Assembly: GCF_000717915.1 (NCBI RefSeq)
Contig: NZ_JOCX01000003.1
Coordinates: forward strand, 124,001 to 188,000
Length of the DNA stretch: 64,000 nucleotides
Origin: Streptomyces sp. NRRL S-244
GTDB taxonomy: Bacteria > Actinomycetota > Actinomycetes > Streptomycetales > Streptomycetaceae
Reading direction: 5' to 3'
Of this stretch, positions 33,232 to 42,551 are shown piece after piece. The translations under genes were made by a program, and so were the position numbers. Numbering within the stretch: the stretch's first letter is position 1; each line of letters starts with the position of its first letter. Under the pieces are notes generated by a model that worked only from the letters and a program-made list of their open reading frames with translations, ran no database searches and was not told where the DNA came from.

Positions 33232-34896
33232 ATGGTGCCCGGTGCCCGCTTCGTACGACGCTGGAGCGCCGTGTGGTGCGCCCTGTTCATGCTCGCCACC
33301 GTGGCCGGACCGGCGTCCGCGGCGAGCCCGTCGGGCGCGTCGGGCGGCGCGTCGGGCGCGGCTCCCGGGGACCGGCCCGTCGTGGAGACCGACCAGGGGC
33401 CGGTACGGGGCACGGCGCACGCCGCGTACCGCACCTTCGAGGGCATCCCGTACGCGGCGCCGCCGACCGGCCCGCTGCGCTGGCGGCTTCCGGAGCCGGC
33501 GGCGCGCTGGGCGGGCGTACGCGATGCCGGGGCGCCGGGGGCGCGCTGCGTGCAGCTTCCGGCGGTGGGGCCGGGCGGGCCGAGCGGCTCCGAGGACTGC
33601 CTGTACCTCAACGTCACCACGCCGTCGCCGCCGCCGTCGTCGGCCTCGGGCCAGCGGGGGCGGCCGGTCATGGTCTGGTTCCACGGCGGCGGCTTCGTCA
33701 ACGGAGCCGGTGACTTCTACCGGGCGGACCGCCTGGCCGTCCAGGGCGGCGCCGTGGTCGTCACCGTCAACTACCGGCTCGGCGTCTTCGGCCTCTTCGG
33801 GCATCCGGCGCTCGGCGGCGCGCCCGACTTCGCCATCGCCGACCAGCAGGCGGCGCTGCGCTGGGTGCGGTCCAACGCCGCCCGCTTCGGCGGCGACCCG
33901 TCCGACGTGACCCTCTTCGGCGAGTCGGCGGGCGGCCTCAGCATCTGCGCGCACCTGACCTCGCCCGCCTCGGCCGGCCTGTTCCAGCGGGCGATCCTGC
34001 AGAGCGGCTCCTGCTCGACCACCATGCCGCCCCGCTCGCTGCTGCCCACGCTGGGCCGGTACGAACCCTTCGTGCCCGAGCGGCGCACCGTCACGGACGG
34101 GGTCACGACGGCGGCCGGGCTCGGCTGCGACCGGCCCGAGCCGGGCGCGGTACTGGACTGCCTGCGCGGGAAGGACGCGGCCGCGCTCGCGACACCGGAG
34201 CTGATGATGCGGTTCTCGCTCGTCTCCTACGGCAAGGGCAACCGCGTGCTGCCCGAGGAACCCCGGCGGGCCCTGGAGGGCGGGCGCTTCCACCGGGTGC
34301 CGGTGATCGAGGGGATCAACCGGGACGAGATGCGGATCTTCCTGGCGCAGGGCCTGGCGGCGTTCCCCATCCCCGACGCGGGCGCCTACCGGGCCCGGGT
34401 GGAGCAGTCGTTCGGCGCCGCGGCCGTCCCGGCCGTCGAGGCGCGGTACCCGCTGGCGGCGTACCCGACCCCGGCACTGGCCTTCGCCGCCGTACTCTCC
34501 GACGCCTCGTTCATCTGCCCGGCGCTGCGGGACGGCCGGGCGATGGCCCGGCACGTGCCGGTGTACGCGTACCGGTTCAGCGACCGGGAGGCCCCGAACT
34601 TCACCGGCCTGCCGGAGGTACCGGGTTTCCCGTACGGCGCCTCGCACGGCTTCGAACTGCCCTACCTGTTCACGATGGATGCCGCCCTGACGGCTCCGCA
34701 GCGCGCGCTGTCGGAGCGGATGACGGCCGACTGGACGGCATTCGCCCGTACGGGCACTCCCCCGGCGTGGCCGCGGTTCGGCTCGGCCGATTCGGCCGAT
34801 TCCGTACTGTCGCTGGCGCCGGGCCCGGGCGGGATCCACCCGGTGAACGGCCCGGCGGAGCACCACTGCGCGTTCTGGAACGCGGAGTGGTCGTGA
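33232..34896 (+). CDS. Secreted type-B carboxylesterase
   Basis: 554 residues. A Sec signal (RRWSAVWCALFMLATVAGPASA) precedes the alpha/beta-hydrolase of the carboxylesterase type B family: FEGIPYAAPPTGPLRWRLPEP near the start, SEDCLYLNV, the oxyanion region WFHGGGFVNG, the nucleophile FGESAGG (Ser232), and the late His in SHGFELPYLF. It should hydrolyse carboxylic esters outside the cell. The ATG at 33232 follows GGAAGGCGGCCG. It converges with the repeat lipoprotein gene, with only seven bases between stop codons. Confidence 0.9.
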   Translation: MVPGARFVRRWSAVWCALFMLATVAGPASAASPSGASGGASGAAPGDRPVVETDQGPVRGTAHAAYRTFEGIPYAAPPTGPLRWRLPEPAARWAGVRDAGAPGARCVQLPAVGPGGPSGSEDCLYLNVTTPSPPPSSASGQRGRPVMVWFHGGGFVNGAGDFYRADRLAVQGGAVVVTVNYRLGVFGLFGHPALGGAPDFAIADQQAALRWVRSNAARFGGDPSDVTLFGESAGGLSICAHLTSPASAGLFQRAILQSGSCSTTMPPRSLLPTLGRYEPFVPERRTVTDGVTTAAGLGCDRPEPGAVLDCLRGKDAAALATPELMMRFSLVSYGKGNRVLPEEPRRALEGGRFHRVPVIEGINRDEMRIFLAQGLAAFPIPDAGAYRARVEQSFGAAAVPAVEARYPLAAYPTPALAFAAVLSDASFICPALRDGRAMARHVPVYAYRFSDREAPNFTGLPEVPGFPYGASHGFELPYLFTMDAALTAPQRALSERMTADWTAFARTGTPPAWPRFGSADSADSVLSLAPGPGGIHPVNGPAEHHCAFWNAEWS

Positions 34897-34903
34897 GCCG
34901 GCA

Positions 34904-35674
34904 TCACCATGCCGAGGTGGCCACGACCTCCCCGTCGCTCGTCCGGACGGACAAGGTGCCGTGGTCCTGGTACACCTGGTGCCGCCAGGACACGAACACG
35001 TCCGCCAACCGACGGGCGTCCTCCCCGACGCCCTTGCCCACGGATCCGGTCGCGAAGGTCACTATCGCCTCCCCGGAATCCCGCCCCTTGCGGACCCGCG
35101 CCTCGCTGACGGCCCGCTCGGGCAGGAACTTGTCGGCGCTGGTGCGCCGTTGGGAGTAGTAGGCGTTAAAGTCCCGAGTCATGTCGAACCACCCGGCCCC
35201 GCCACAGGGCCCGGCGCCGTTGGTGATGTCCCCGTCGGTGGGCGGCCCGGCATACCCCCCGCTCTCCTGATCGGTGGGCGGACCCGCGTAGGCACCCGTC
35301 TCCTGATCGGTGGGCGGACCCGCGTAGGCACCCGTCTCCTGATCGGTCGGCGGCCCGGCGTAGCTCCCCGTCTCCTGGTCCGTGGGCGGCCCGGCCTGGC
35401 TGCTGCCCGTCTCCTGATCGGTGGGCGGCCCGGCGTACCCGCCGCCCGTCTCCTCCTCCGTCGGCGGATCGGGCAGACCCGTACCGCCGCCGCCCGTGGT
35501 CCGGTCGAGGCCGCAGGTCTCCTTCACCGGCGCGGCCGGGGCGGGCGGCGCGGCGGCCTCCCCGCCGGCGTGCCGCGTACCGCATGCCGCCAGCACGGCG
35601 CACATGAGCCCCACCACCACGGCCGCCGCCGCTCGCACGGCCGGCCTGGACACGGCTGTCCTCGTCATCGTCAC
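34904..35674 (-). CDS. Lipoprotein with tandem twelve-residue AGPPTDQETG repeats
   Basis: 256 residues. A lipoprotein signal (VTMTRTAVSRP..., hydrophobic VVVGLMCAVLAAC) puts the Cys near residue 33. An Ala/Pro linker leads to at least six units of AGPPTDQETGxY (about residues 68-145), then a C-terminal domain of about 100 residues (FDMTRDFNAYYSQRRTSADKFLPER, ARVRKGRDSGEAIVTFATGS, SWRHQVYQDHGTLSVRTSDG) that looks like a compact alpha/beta fold. The repeats are acidic, Pro-rich and likely extended, so they may span the cell wall and hold the C-terminal domain at the surface. GTG at 35674 is chosen because AAGGGGGG lies six bases upstream. Family unknown. Confidence 0.75.
   Translation of the reverse strand: MTMTRTAVSRPAVRAAAAVVVGLMCAVLAACGTRHAGGEAAAPPAPAAPVKETCGLDRTTGGGGTGLPDPPTEEETGGGYAGPPTDQETGSSQAGPPTDQETGSYAGPPTDQETGAYAGPPTDQETGAYAGPPTDQESGGYAGPPTDGDITNGAGPCGGAGWFDMTRDFNAYYSQRRTSADKFLPERAVSEARVRKGRDSGEAIVTFATGSVGKGVGEDARRLADVFVSWRHQVYQDHGTLSVRTSDGEVVATSAW
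35225..35470. repeat. 36-bp coding tandem repeats in the lipoprotein gene
   Basis: Successive 36-base units (with one longer unit of 42 bases) share cgtctcctgatcggtgggcg and keep frame. Two adjacent units near 35265-35340 are identical, suggesting recent expansion. Confidence 0.85.
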
Positions 35675-35746
35675 GATCGTCCCCCCTTGCCCATGGAGAG
35701 GGGATCCCACCGCCCGCGGTTCCACACCGGGAGCTACGGTGCCGCC

Positions 35747-36115
35747 ATGACCAGCCCAGTCCAGCGCCCCCTCCTCCTCCTCGACGTCGACGGACCGCTC
35801 ATCCCGTTCGGGGCCACGTCCCGCGAGCTGCCGCACGGATACCCGACGTACGGGGCGCAACGCGACGCGAACCCCCTCCTCGCCAGGCTCGATCCCGCCC
35901 TCGGGCCCCGCCTCCTGGCGCTGCCGTGCGAACCGGTCCGGGCCACGACCTGGATGGCCGACGCGAACGCGTGGGTCCCGCCCCGGACCGGCCTGCCGGA
36001 CCTGCCGGTGGTGTCCTGGCCGGACCCGTCCGACGACACGGGCACACGTGTCTTCCGCCGGGCGGCCCGGGCCGAGGGACGCTGGTGGGTCCTACGGCTC
36101 AACCGGACGGCGTGA
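35747..36115 (+). CDS. HAD-like hydrolase, apparently C-terminally truncated
   Basis: 122 residues. The N-terminus LLLLDVDGPLIPFG is HAD motif I (nucleophile Asp and the DxDG pattern), followed by YPTYGAQRDANPLLARLDPALGPRLLAL and ATTWMADANAWVPPRTGLPDLPVVSWPD, typical of a Streptomyces family of small HAD-like proteins. Those proteins, as I recall, continue past this point to a second acidic motif (DDE-like) that is missing here; the frame ends in FRRAARAEGRWWVLRLNRTA. The gene may be decayed or a shortened variant. Its last 17 bases overlap the converging acetyltransferase gene. Confidence 0.6.
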   Translation: MTSPVQRPLLLLDVDGPLIPFGATSRELPHGYPTYGAQRDANPLLARLDPALGPRLLALPCEPVRATTWMADANAWVPPRTGLPDLPVVSWPDPSDDTGTRVFRRAARAEGRWWVLRLNRTA

Positions 36116-36647
36116 CGGGGGACCACACGCCGAACCACTGCTCGGCTCCGTACTCCTCGAACCGCTCCGCCTCGGTGAATCCCAGCTTCGCCGCGAGGCG
36201 CATCGAGCGGTCGTTGGCGGTCTGGGTGCAGAGCACCACCGGCTCGCCGGGAAGCGCGTCGGCGAACCAGTCGAGCGCCGCCGCGCACGCCTCGGCGGCG
36301 TACCCGCGTCCCCACGCCCCCGGCAGGAACATGTAGCCGAGCTCGGCCTCCCCGGCGTCCGGACGGACGTGCCCCGGACGCTCCGGGTCGCGCCGATCGA
36401 GCGTGATCGTGCCGATCACCGCCCCGTCGAGCTCGATCACGAAAAGGCCAGGGCGCCGCCCCGGCACCTCGGGCATCACGCGTTCCAGCTCGTCGCGGGG
36501 TCGAGGGCCACCGAGGTAGGTGCGCACCTCCGGCGAGGCGAACAGTTCGACGAACGCCGCGCGGTCCCGGGCCTCGGACTCGCGGAGCACGAGCCGTTCG
36601 GTCCCTATCGGGGCAGGAGGCCAGGCGACGGGCCCGAGTTCGGTCAT
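36099..36647 (-). CDS. GNAT family N-acetyltransferase
   Basis: 182 residues of the RimJ/RimL type: TERLVLRESEARDRAAFVELF at the start, ELGYMFLPGAWGRGYAAEACAAAL (acetyl-CoA pyrophosphate loop pattern GRGYA), and NDRSMRLAAKLGFTEAERFEEYG near the end. It transfers acetyl to an amine, protein N-terminus or small molecule, substrate unknown. ATG at 36647 gives a natural N-terminus; ribosome site is weak. It converges with the HAD-like gene. Confidence 0.88.
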   Translation of the reverse strand: MTELGPVAWPPAPIGTERLVLRESEARDRAAFVELFASPEVRTYLGGPRPRDELERVMPEVPGRRPGLFVIELDGAVIGTITLDRRDPERPGHVRPDAGEAELGYMFLPGAWGRGYAAEACAAALDWFADALPGEPVVLCTQTANDRSMRLAAKLGFTEAERFEEYGAEQWFGVWSPVTPSG

Positions 36648-36744
36648 GGCGGGCAACCTATCGCACGCCCGTGAGAGCGATCCGGTTCGCTGTCCGTCAT
36701 CGCCACGGCGGGGCATCCGCCACAAGACGCGCCGCGGCCGCCGG

Positions 36745-38721
36745 TCAAGGGGACACCGCCCGGCCCCAGGCCCAGGAGGCGGCCACCAGGCTGCGTTCCG
36801 CTGCGGCGAGGTGGGTGGAAGTGGCCAGCCAGGCTCGGGCGTAGGCGTCGGGTGAGGCGTTCGTCAGGCGGCCGAAGGGGTCGCGGGGGCGGCGGTCCGC
36901 CTCGGCGGCGAGGGCCGCGGCGAGTTCCGCGGCCGTGGTGAAGCCCGCCCGGCGCAGGGGGCCGTACGCGGTGAGGGGCTCGGTGGTGCGGGCCGCCTCG
37001 GCGACGGCCCGGCGGCCGCCCGCGACCCCGCTTTCGAGCAGTCGGCGTACCCGCCACAGCGGTGAGTCGGCCAGGACGTCGGGGCCTTCGGCGGCGGACG
37101 GCGCAGCGGCCGCGCCGGGCGGGAAGTGGCCGCCCTGGAGCACGTCGTAGCCGAGGTCCGCGCGGCCCAGCCATTCCTCGGGCAGGCGCAGCGTGTACTC
37201 CGCACCGGGGACCGGCCCGACGGCCAGCGGGCGCAGCGTCGCGGCGCGGTCCAGGTCCGGGCGTCCCAGGACGCGGAGCAGCAGCCCCGGATGGGCGGCG
37301 ATCCGGCGCAGGTTGGCCGTGTGCGGCAGCTCCGGATGGGGGTGGGCGGCGCGCAGCCGCAGCAGGGGCGCGTCCGCTCGTACCTCGCGGACCAGGAGGT
37401 CCTCGCCGGCCGCCCCGACGACCGCGACCTCGCAGCCGAGCAGGGCGGGCCCGGCTCCGTCCGGGTCGGCGTCCCGGTCGGCGAGCTGGGCGGCCACGGC
37501 CTCGGCCGCCGGGCGGGCGAAGAGCGCGGCGGCCGGCTCCTCGGTCCACGGGACTCCGCGCAGCGGGGTCGCCTGGACCCCGCGTCCGGCGCCGAGGCGG
37601 CCGTCGGCGGAGACCGTGGCCCCGGCGATACGCAGTCCCCCGCGTGCGAGGCCCGCGTGGTCGAGGGCGGCTCCGCCGAGCGCCACGGAGGCGGATCCGG
37701 CGCCGCGGGCGCGGGCCAGACCGCCGGGGCGGACGTCGGAGACGGAGTAGCGCGAGCCGTCCTCGGCGAGCAGGTGGGTGGCCACTCCCCCGTACCCGGT
37801 GGAGGACAGGACCGGCTCCCGGCACAGGCCGTACACCCGCAGGCTGCCGCCCGGCCGGTAGGCGCGGCGGGCGGTGCCGGTGAGCGCCGGGCCGGCCGTA
37901 CCGGACGCCAGCAGTCCGGCGGTGTGGAGGAGTTCGCGGAAGGCTCCGGTCAGGTCGGCGAGCCGGTGGCCTCCGCTGCGCTCCCGGGCCGCGCGCAGGC
38001 CTCGTACGACCCGCAGGGCGGCGGCCTCGGCCCGGGGCAGCCCGGCGAGGCGGGCGGTGTGGGCGGCCCGCAGCAGCTCGGCCTGGACCACCGCGCCGCC
38101 GGCCGTGACACCGGCGGCGAGCGCTTCGGCGGCGGCCCGCCAGAGCGCGGCGGCGGCACCGAGCTGGGCGGCGGTGAGGGCCTCGGGGGCCGACTCGGGG
38201 GCGGGCTCGGGCCCGTCCCAAGAGCCCCCGAGCCCGGCCCCCGAGCCGGCTCGCCCCGCGCTCGACCGGCCCACGCCGGCAGCACCCGCCTCCGGCCCGG
38301 CCCCGGCATCGGGTGCGGACGCGGACGCCGGGTCGGGATCGGGGTCGGGATCGAGGTGGGGACCGGAATGCGGTGGCTGGTCCGCGTCGGCCAGGGGGGC
38401 CGCGCCCAGGACTGCCGCCCGGTGCAGGCAGCGCGGAGCCAGCAGGCAGGTACAGGTGGCCTGTTCGGCCGCCGTGACCGTGCCGCCCGGGCCCGGCCGC
38501 AGGGTGACGAGCGCGTCCTCCCCGAAGCGGACGGTCACACTCCCGTCGTCCCCCCGGGCCGCGCCCGCGGCGCAGCCCTCGATGGCGGCGTCGAGCTTCT
38601 TGCGCAGCCGGGCGGTGAGGTTCTCCACGGCCTCGGCGAGGATCTCTGGGGCGACGGACGGCAGTTGGGGGAGGTCTGTGTTCAAGGCGGTACTCGACTC
38701 CGTACTCGACTCACTGCTCAA
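36745..38721 (-). CDS. SWIM zinc-finger protein of the MoxR-VWA block
   Basis: 658 residues. The SWIM motif CxCx5CxH lies at C90, C92, C98 and H100 (ATCTCLLAPRCLHRA), usual for DNA- or protein-binding SWIM fingers. A low-complexity Asp/Pro/Ala region (about 110-165) separates it from a long helical and beta-rich part that ends RRPRDPFGRLTNASPDAYARAWLATSTHLAAAERSLVAASWAWGRAV. The TTG at 38721 overlaps the VWA stop (TTGA) and has GGAG seven bases upstream; no ATG or GTG fits as well. It is the last gene of the block. SWIM proteins are often found next to MoxR and VWA genes, but its molecular target is unknown. Confidence 0.82.
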   Translation of the reverse strand: MSSESSTESSTALNTDLPQLPSVAPEILAEAVENLTARLRKKLDAAIEGCAAGAARGDDGSVTVRFGEDALVTLRPGPGGTVTAAEQATCTCLLAPRCLHRAAVLGAAPLADADQPPHSGPHLDPDPDPDPASASAPDAGAGPEAGAAGVGRSSAGRAGSGAGLGGSWDGPEPAPESAPEALTAAQLGAAAALWRAAAEALAAGVTAGGAVVQAELLRAAHTARLAGLPRAEAAALRVVRGLRAARERSGGHRLADLTGAFRELLHTAGLLASGTAGPALTGTARRAYRPGGSLRVYGLCREPVLSSTGYGGVATHLLAEDGSRYSVSDVRPGGLARARGAGSASVALGGAALDHAGLARGGLRIAGATVSADGRLGAGRGVQATPLRGVPWTEEPAAALFARPAAEAVAAQLADRDADPDGAGPALLGCEVAVVGAAGEDLLVREVRADAPLLRLRAAHPHPELPHTANLRRIAAHPGLLLRVLGRPDLDRAATLRPLAVGPVPGAEYTLRLPEEWLGRADLGYDVLQGGHFPPGAAAAPSAAEGPDVLADSPLWRVRRLLESGVAGGRRAVAEAARTTEPLTAYGPLRRAGFTTAAELAAALAAEADRRPRDPFGRLTNASPDAYARAWLATSTHLAAAERSLVAASWAWGRAVSP

Positions 38722-41700
38722 CGGGGTTCTCCACGGAGGCGGTCGCCCACCCAGCGGGCGAGGGCGAGCGGGCTGAGGGCGGCCACCGGCATGCCGGCCG
38801 CGACGAGCTGCCGGGCGACCGGGACCGAGTACCGGGGCGCGCCGGCGTCGTCGAGCGCGGCGCAGCCCAGCAGATGGGCTCCGGACGCGGCCAGCGCGCG
38901 GACCTCCCCGAGGAGTCCGCCGATCGGCGCGCCCTCCTCGAAGTCGCTGACCACGACGACGAGCGTGCGGCTCGGCACGGTGATCAGGGAGCGGGCGTGG
39001 GCCAGACCCGCCGCGATGTGCGTACCGCCCCCGACGCGGACCTCCAGCAGCAGCGAGAGCGGGTCCTCGACCCGGTCGGTGAGGTCCACGACCTGGGTGG
39101 AGAAGGCCAGGAAGTGGGTGGACAGGGTCGGCACACCGCCGAGGACGGCGGCCGTGAGGGCCGACCAGATGACCGAGGCCTCCATGGATCCGGAGACGTC
39201 GACGACCAGGATCAGCCGCCAGTCGGCCTCGCGACTGGCCCGGGTGCTGAACACGGGCCGTTCCGGGACGACGACCACCCGGCCGTCTCCGAGGCGGCGG
39301 GTGTGCGCGAGGTTGGCGCGCAGGGTCCGGGCCAGGTCGAGCCTGCCGCCGGGGCGGCGGGTGGGGCGCGGGGTGGCGAGGCCGGAGAGCGCCGGGCGCA
39401 GCCGGGTGGCGAGCTCCTTGGCGAGCTCGTCGACCAGCCGCCTGACCAGGGGCCGCAGCCGGGCGAGTTGGGCCTCCGGCATTCCGCCGGCCAGCGACAG
39501 TACGGAACTCAGCAGTTCCACCGAGGGGCGGACGGCCGCCGGGTCGAGCTGGCTCAGTACGTCTGCGCGCCCGGCGTCGGCCGCGTCGGCGAGCACCTCC
39601 TCGCGCACGTCGGCGCCGAAGAGCGCTTCGAGCTCCTGCGACCATTCGCGGGCGGTGGGGAAGGAGGCCTCCTGGCCGCCGCCGTTGCCGTTGCCGTTGC
39701 CCCGGCCGCCCTCGAGGTCGGCGGAGCCTTCGCCGCGGCCGTTGCCGTACAGCTCGTCCAGGGCCTGTGCGTAGCGCCGGGCACCGGCGGGGAGCCGGTC
39801 GCGCTGGCGGCCGAGCAGCAGGCGCCAGCGGTCGGCGGGGGCCAGCCGGTGGTGGCCGCGCAGGGGCGCGGGTACGGGCGTTCCGGAGGGTTCGGACGGT
39901 ACGGGTGCCTCCGGCTCGGCGCCGGGTCCGGATCCGACGCCGGGGTCGGCGCCGGGTCCGGGAGCCTCGGTGCCCCCGATCGGCAGCCCGTCGAGGGCCT
40001 TGAGCGCGGCGGCGCCGGCGGCGTCCGCGGCGGCCCACAGGGCGAGCAGCGCGGGCGGCGCGTCGAGCGACAGGTCGAGGCGGTCGCCGAGCCGCTCGGT
40101 GACGGTGTCCAGCAGCCGCTCGCGGGCGGCCGGGGCGAGTACGTCGAACCCGCCGCGCAACGCCGGGAGCCGGTCGAGGAACTCCTGGTCGGCGAGGCCG
40201 TCGACGCGGTCCAGGACCGGGGTGAGGGCGGCGGCGGAGGACTGGAGCAGCGGTCCGGCGGCGGCCAGGACGCCGCCGAGGCGGCGGGCGAGGGAGCGCC
40301 GGCCGTCGGGGGTGCCGGCGCCGTCGATCCACCCGGCGGCCCGGTCGCCGAGACCGGCGGCCGGATCGAGATCGAGGAGGACCCGTACGGCCAGTGCGGC
40401 GCCCTGCATCAGCGGGGAGGCGGTGGCGGTCAGTTCCGCCAGGGCGGCGTCCATCCGCAGGCCCAGGTGCAGGGTGGCGGCCCGGTCGGCGAGGGCCACG
40501 AGGGCGCGCGCGTCGGCGGGGTCCTCGCTGCCGGCGAGGCCGGGCAGGGACCGTACGGCGGCTTCGAGCAGCCGGCCGGTGAGCGCGGTCGCGGCGGCGC
40601 GGGAGCCGTCGGAGGTACCGGGGAAGTGTCCGCGGGCGAGCCCCTCCAAGAGGTCAAGCGACTCCAGGAGTTCCGGCAGGGTCGCGGTCTGCGGAAGGGT
40701 CCCGGCGGCTTCCTCCAGCCGTACGTCGACCAGCTCGGGCAGGTCGCACCGCGCGGCGGCGGCCAGGCCGACGAGGATCCGGGCCGGGGTCGGCCCGCCC
40801 TCGGCGGCGGCCCGCCGGGCGGCGTCGCGCAGCGTCCCGGCGGCGGCCTGGGCGGCGGTGACGCCGCGGACGCCGGCCAGGTCGAGGCGGGTCGGGACGG
40901 AAGGGGTCCAGGTCAGCCGCCACTTGGTGCCGAGGGCGGTGCCGTCGCCGGTGGCGGCCACGTCGAGGGGCTCCCCGTACGCGGCCCCGCAGACGGCCAG
41001 CCGCTGGAGCAGGACCTCGCGGCGGCGGTCGAGCGGGGAGCGCAGCGGGTCGAGGCGCACCTCGCGGGAGCCGGGCTCCTCGGGGCCGGGCAGCCGCAGC
41101 TCCGCCAGCTCGGCCTCGACGGAGGGGCCGAGTCCGGAGCGCGGGGCGTGCGGGGTGATCCGGCCGCGGCCGGTGCCGACGAGGACGGCCTCCAGGGCAC
41201 GGGCCAACGCCCGGCCCCGGCCGAGGAGTTCACCCTGGCCGAGCACGGTGGTGACGGCTTCGAGGAGTTCGCCCCGGCCGGGGGCGGGCAGCCCGCGCAG
41301 GACGGCCAGGTCGCAAGCGAGCCGCAGCGTCTCGGCGGCCTCGCCGGTCCCGGCGGTGTGCCCGGCGCGGCGCAGCTCCCGGCAGATGCCGGTGACGGCG
41401 ACGGACGCGGCGTCACGCACCCGCGCGGCGTCCCCGCCGGCCCGGAGCACTTCCTGCTGCCACAGCGGGTCCCGGATCCCGGCGGGGTATCCGGAGCGGG
41501 AGTCCAGCAGGTCGAAGGAGTAGGGCACGAGGGAGGTCACGGCCCCGCCGGCCTCGGCCGTTCCCCGGACGCCCGCCGCGGAAGCGAGGGCCTGCATGGC
41601 CGAGGCATCGGCACCAGGTGCCACCACACCGGACTCCGGGCTCCCCGGAGCAGCAGCTGCACCCGCACGAGACCCGGGCACCCGCACCTGATCCGCAGCC

Positions 41701-42551
41701 CCGGCGCTGCGCCTCGCACCGTCCCGGGTACCGGAGCCGGCGGCACCCACCGGCGGGTCGCCGACGACCGCGCCGGGGCCTGGGCCTGGGCCTGGCACGG
41801 ACCCGGACGCGACGACATCTCCGGGCACCCGGCCGGCGGCGGCGAGGAGTGCCGGCGCGTGGAAGGCGCCGATGAGCGCGGCGACCCTTCGGCCGCCGGA
41901 CGCGGCGGCGTTGAGGACGGCGCGCATATGGGCCTCGCGGGCCAGGTCGGTCGCGGGGACCGGGCCGTCCTGGCGCAGGGCCCAGCCCACGCCCAGGGCT
42001 GCCCGCCGGACGGCTTCCGGCGTGCATCCGGGGGCCAGTACCTCCACGGCCCGGTCCCACAGGTCGTCGCCGTCGCGCCCGGTGCCGGAAGCGGTCAGCG
42101 CCTTCGCGTACGAACTGCGGCTCATCGGGGCCGCGTCGTCGGACCGGGCGGCGGTCCAGCCGGGGTCGGTCAGCGGGAGGTCGCAGCAGCGGACCTCCAC
42201 CCCGCGCGCCCGCGCCCAGCGGATCGCGGCCAGCTCCGGGGAGAAGTCCGCGAACGGGTAGAACGCGAGCCCGCCGTCGCGGCCCGTGCCCGCCAAGGCG
42301 ACGGGGGCGACGGTCTCGGGGTCCGCCAAGTGCTCCAGCCACGGCTGGAAGTCGGTCGGCAGCTCGATGCACACCACCTCCGCCTCCGCGGCGTCCAGCA
42401 ACGCCGGCACCACCGCAGCCAGCGCGGGGCTGTGGTGCCGTACGCCCAGCAAGTACGGCGCCCGCGACGCGGCGAGCCCCTCCACGGCGGTCCGCGGATC
42501 GGCGCCTTCCGTAAAGCCGACGGAGTCGGTGAGGGCGTCAGGGGCCGTCAT
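38718..42551 (-). CDS. DUF5682 plus VWA domain fusion protein
   Basis: 1277 residues. Residues about 20-280 match the DUF5682/TraB-like domain (APYLLGVRHHSPALAAVVPAL; VVCIELPTDFQPWLEHL; AALIGAFHAPALL). A long Ala/Leu-rich middle part (about 400-1000) looks like helical repeats. The C-terminal 180 residues form a CoxE-like VWA domain with a MIDAS motif (VVDVSGSMEAS near residue 1112, and VVSDFEEG near 1203). VWA proteins act as adaptors for MoxR AAA+ ATPases. In my recollection these two parts are commonly separate genes; here they are one continuous frame. ATG at 42551 overlaps the MoxR stop (ATGA), showing tight coupling. The function is unknown. Confidence 0.85.
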   Translation of the reverse strand: MTAPDALTDSVGFTEGADPRTAVEGLAASRAPYLLGVRHHSPALAAVVPALLDAAEAEVVCIELPTDFQPWLEHLADPETVAPVALAGTGRDGGLAFYPFADFSPELAAIRWARARGVEVRCCDLPLTDPGWTAARSDDAAPMSRSSYAKALTASGTGRDGDDLWDRAVEVLAPGCTPEAVRRAALGVGWALRQDGPVPATDLAREAHMRAVLNAAASGGRRVAALIGAFHAPALLAAAGRVPGDVVASGSVPGPGPGPGAVVGDPPVGAAGSGTRDGARRSAGAADQVRVPGSRAGAAAAPGSPESGVVAPGADASAMQALASAAGVRGTAEAGGAVTSLVPYSFDLLDSRSGYPAGIRDPLWQQEVLRAGGDAARVRDAASVAVTGICRELRRAGHTAGTGEAAETLRLACDLAVLRGLPAPGRGELLEAVTTVLGQGELLGRGRALARALEAVLVGTGRGRITPHAPRSGLGPSVEAELAELRLPGPEEPGSREVRLDPLRSPLDRRREVLLQRLAVCGAAYGEPLDVAATGDGTALGTKWRLTWTPSVPTRLDLAGVRGVTAAQAAAGTLRDAARRAAAEGGPTPARILVGLAAAARCDLPELVDVRLEEAAGTLPQTATLPELLESLDLLEGLARGHFPGTSDGSRAAATALTGRLLEAAVRSLPGLAGSEDPADARALVALADRAATLHLGLRMDAALAELTATASPLMQGAALAVRVLLDLDPAAGLGDRAAGWIDGAGTPDGRRSLARRLGGVLAAAGPLLQSSAAALTPVLDRVDGLADQEFLDRLPALRGGFDVLAPAARERLLDTVTERLGDRLDLSLDAPPALLALWAAADAAGAAALKALDGLPIGGTEAPGPGADPGVGSGPGAEPEAPVPSEPSGTPVPAPLRGHHRLAPADRWRLLLGRQRDRLPAGARRYAQALDELYGNGRGEGSADLEGGRGNGNGNGGGQEASFPTAREWSQELEALFGADVREEVLADAADAGRADVLSQLDPAAVRPSVELLSSVLSLAGGMPEAQLARLRPLVRRLVDELAKELATRLRPALSGLATPRPTRRPGGRLDLARTLRANLAHTRRLGDGRVVVVPERPVFSTRASREADWRLILVVDVSGSMEASVIWSALTAAVLGGVPTLSTHFLAFSTQVVDLTDRVEDPLSLLLEVRVGGGTHIAAGLAHARSLITVPSRTLVVVVSDFEEGAPIGGLLGEVRALAASGAHLLGCAALDDAGAPRYSVPVARQLVAAGMPVAALSPLALARWVGDRLRGEPR

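Noticed and set aside
35225..35470. CRISPR-like repeated array
   Set aside because: The repeats are contiguous 36-base coding units without unique spacers and stay in frame in a lipoprotein gene.
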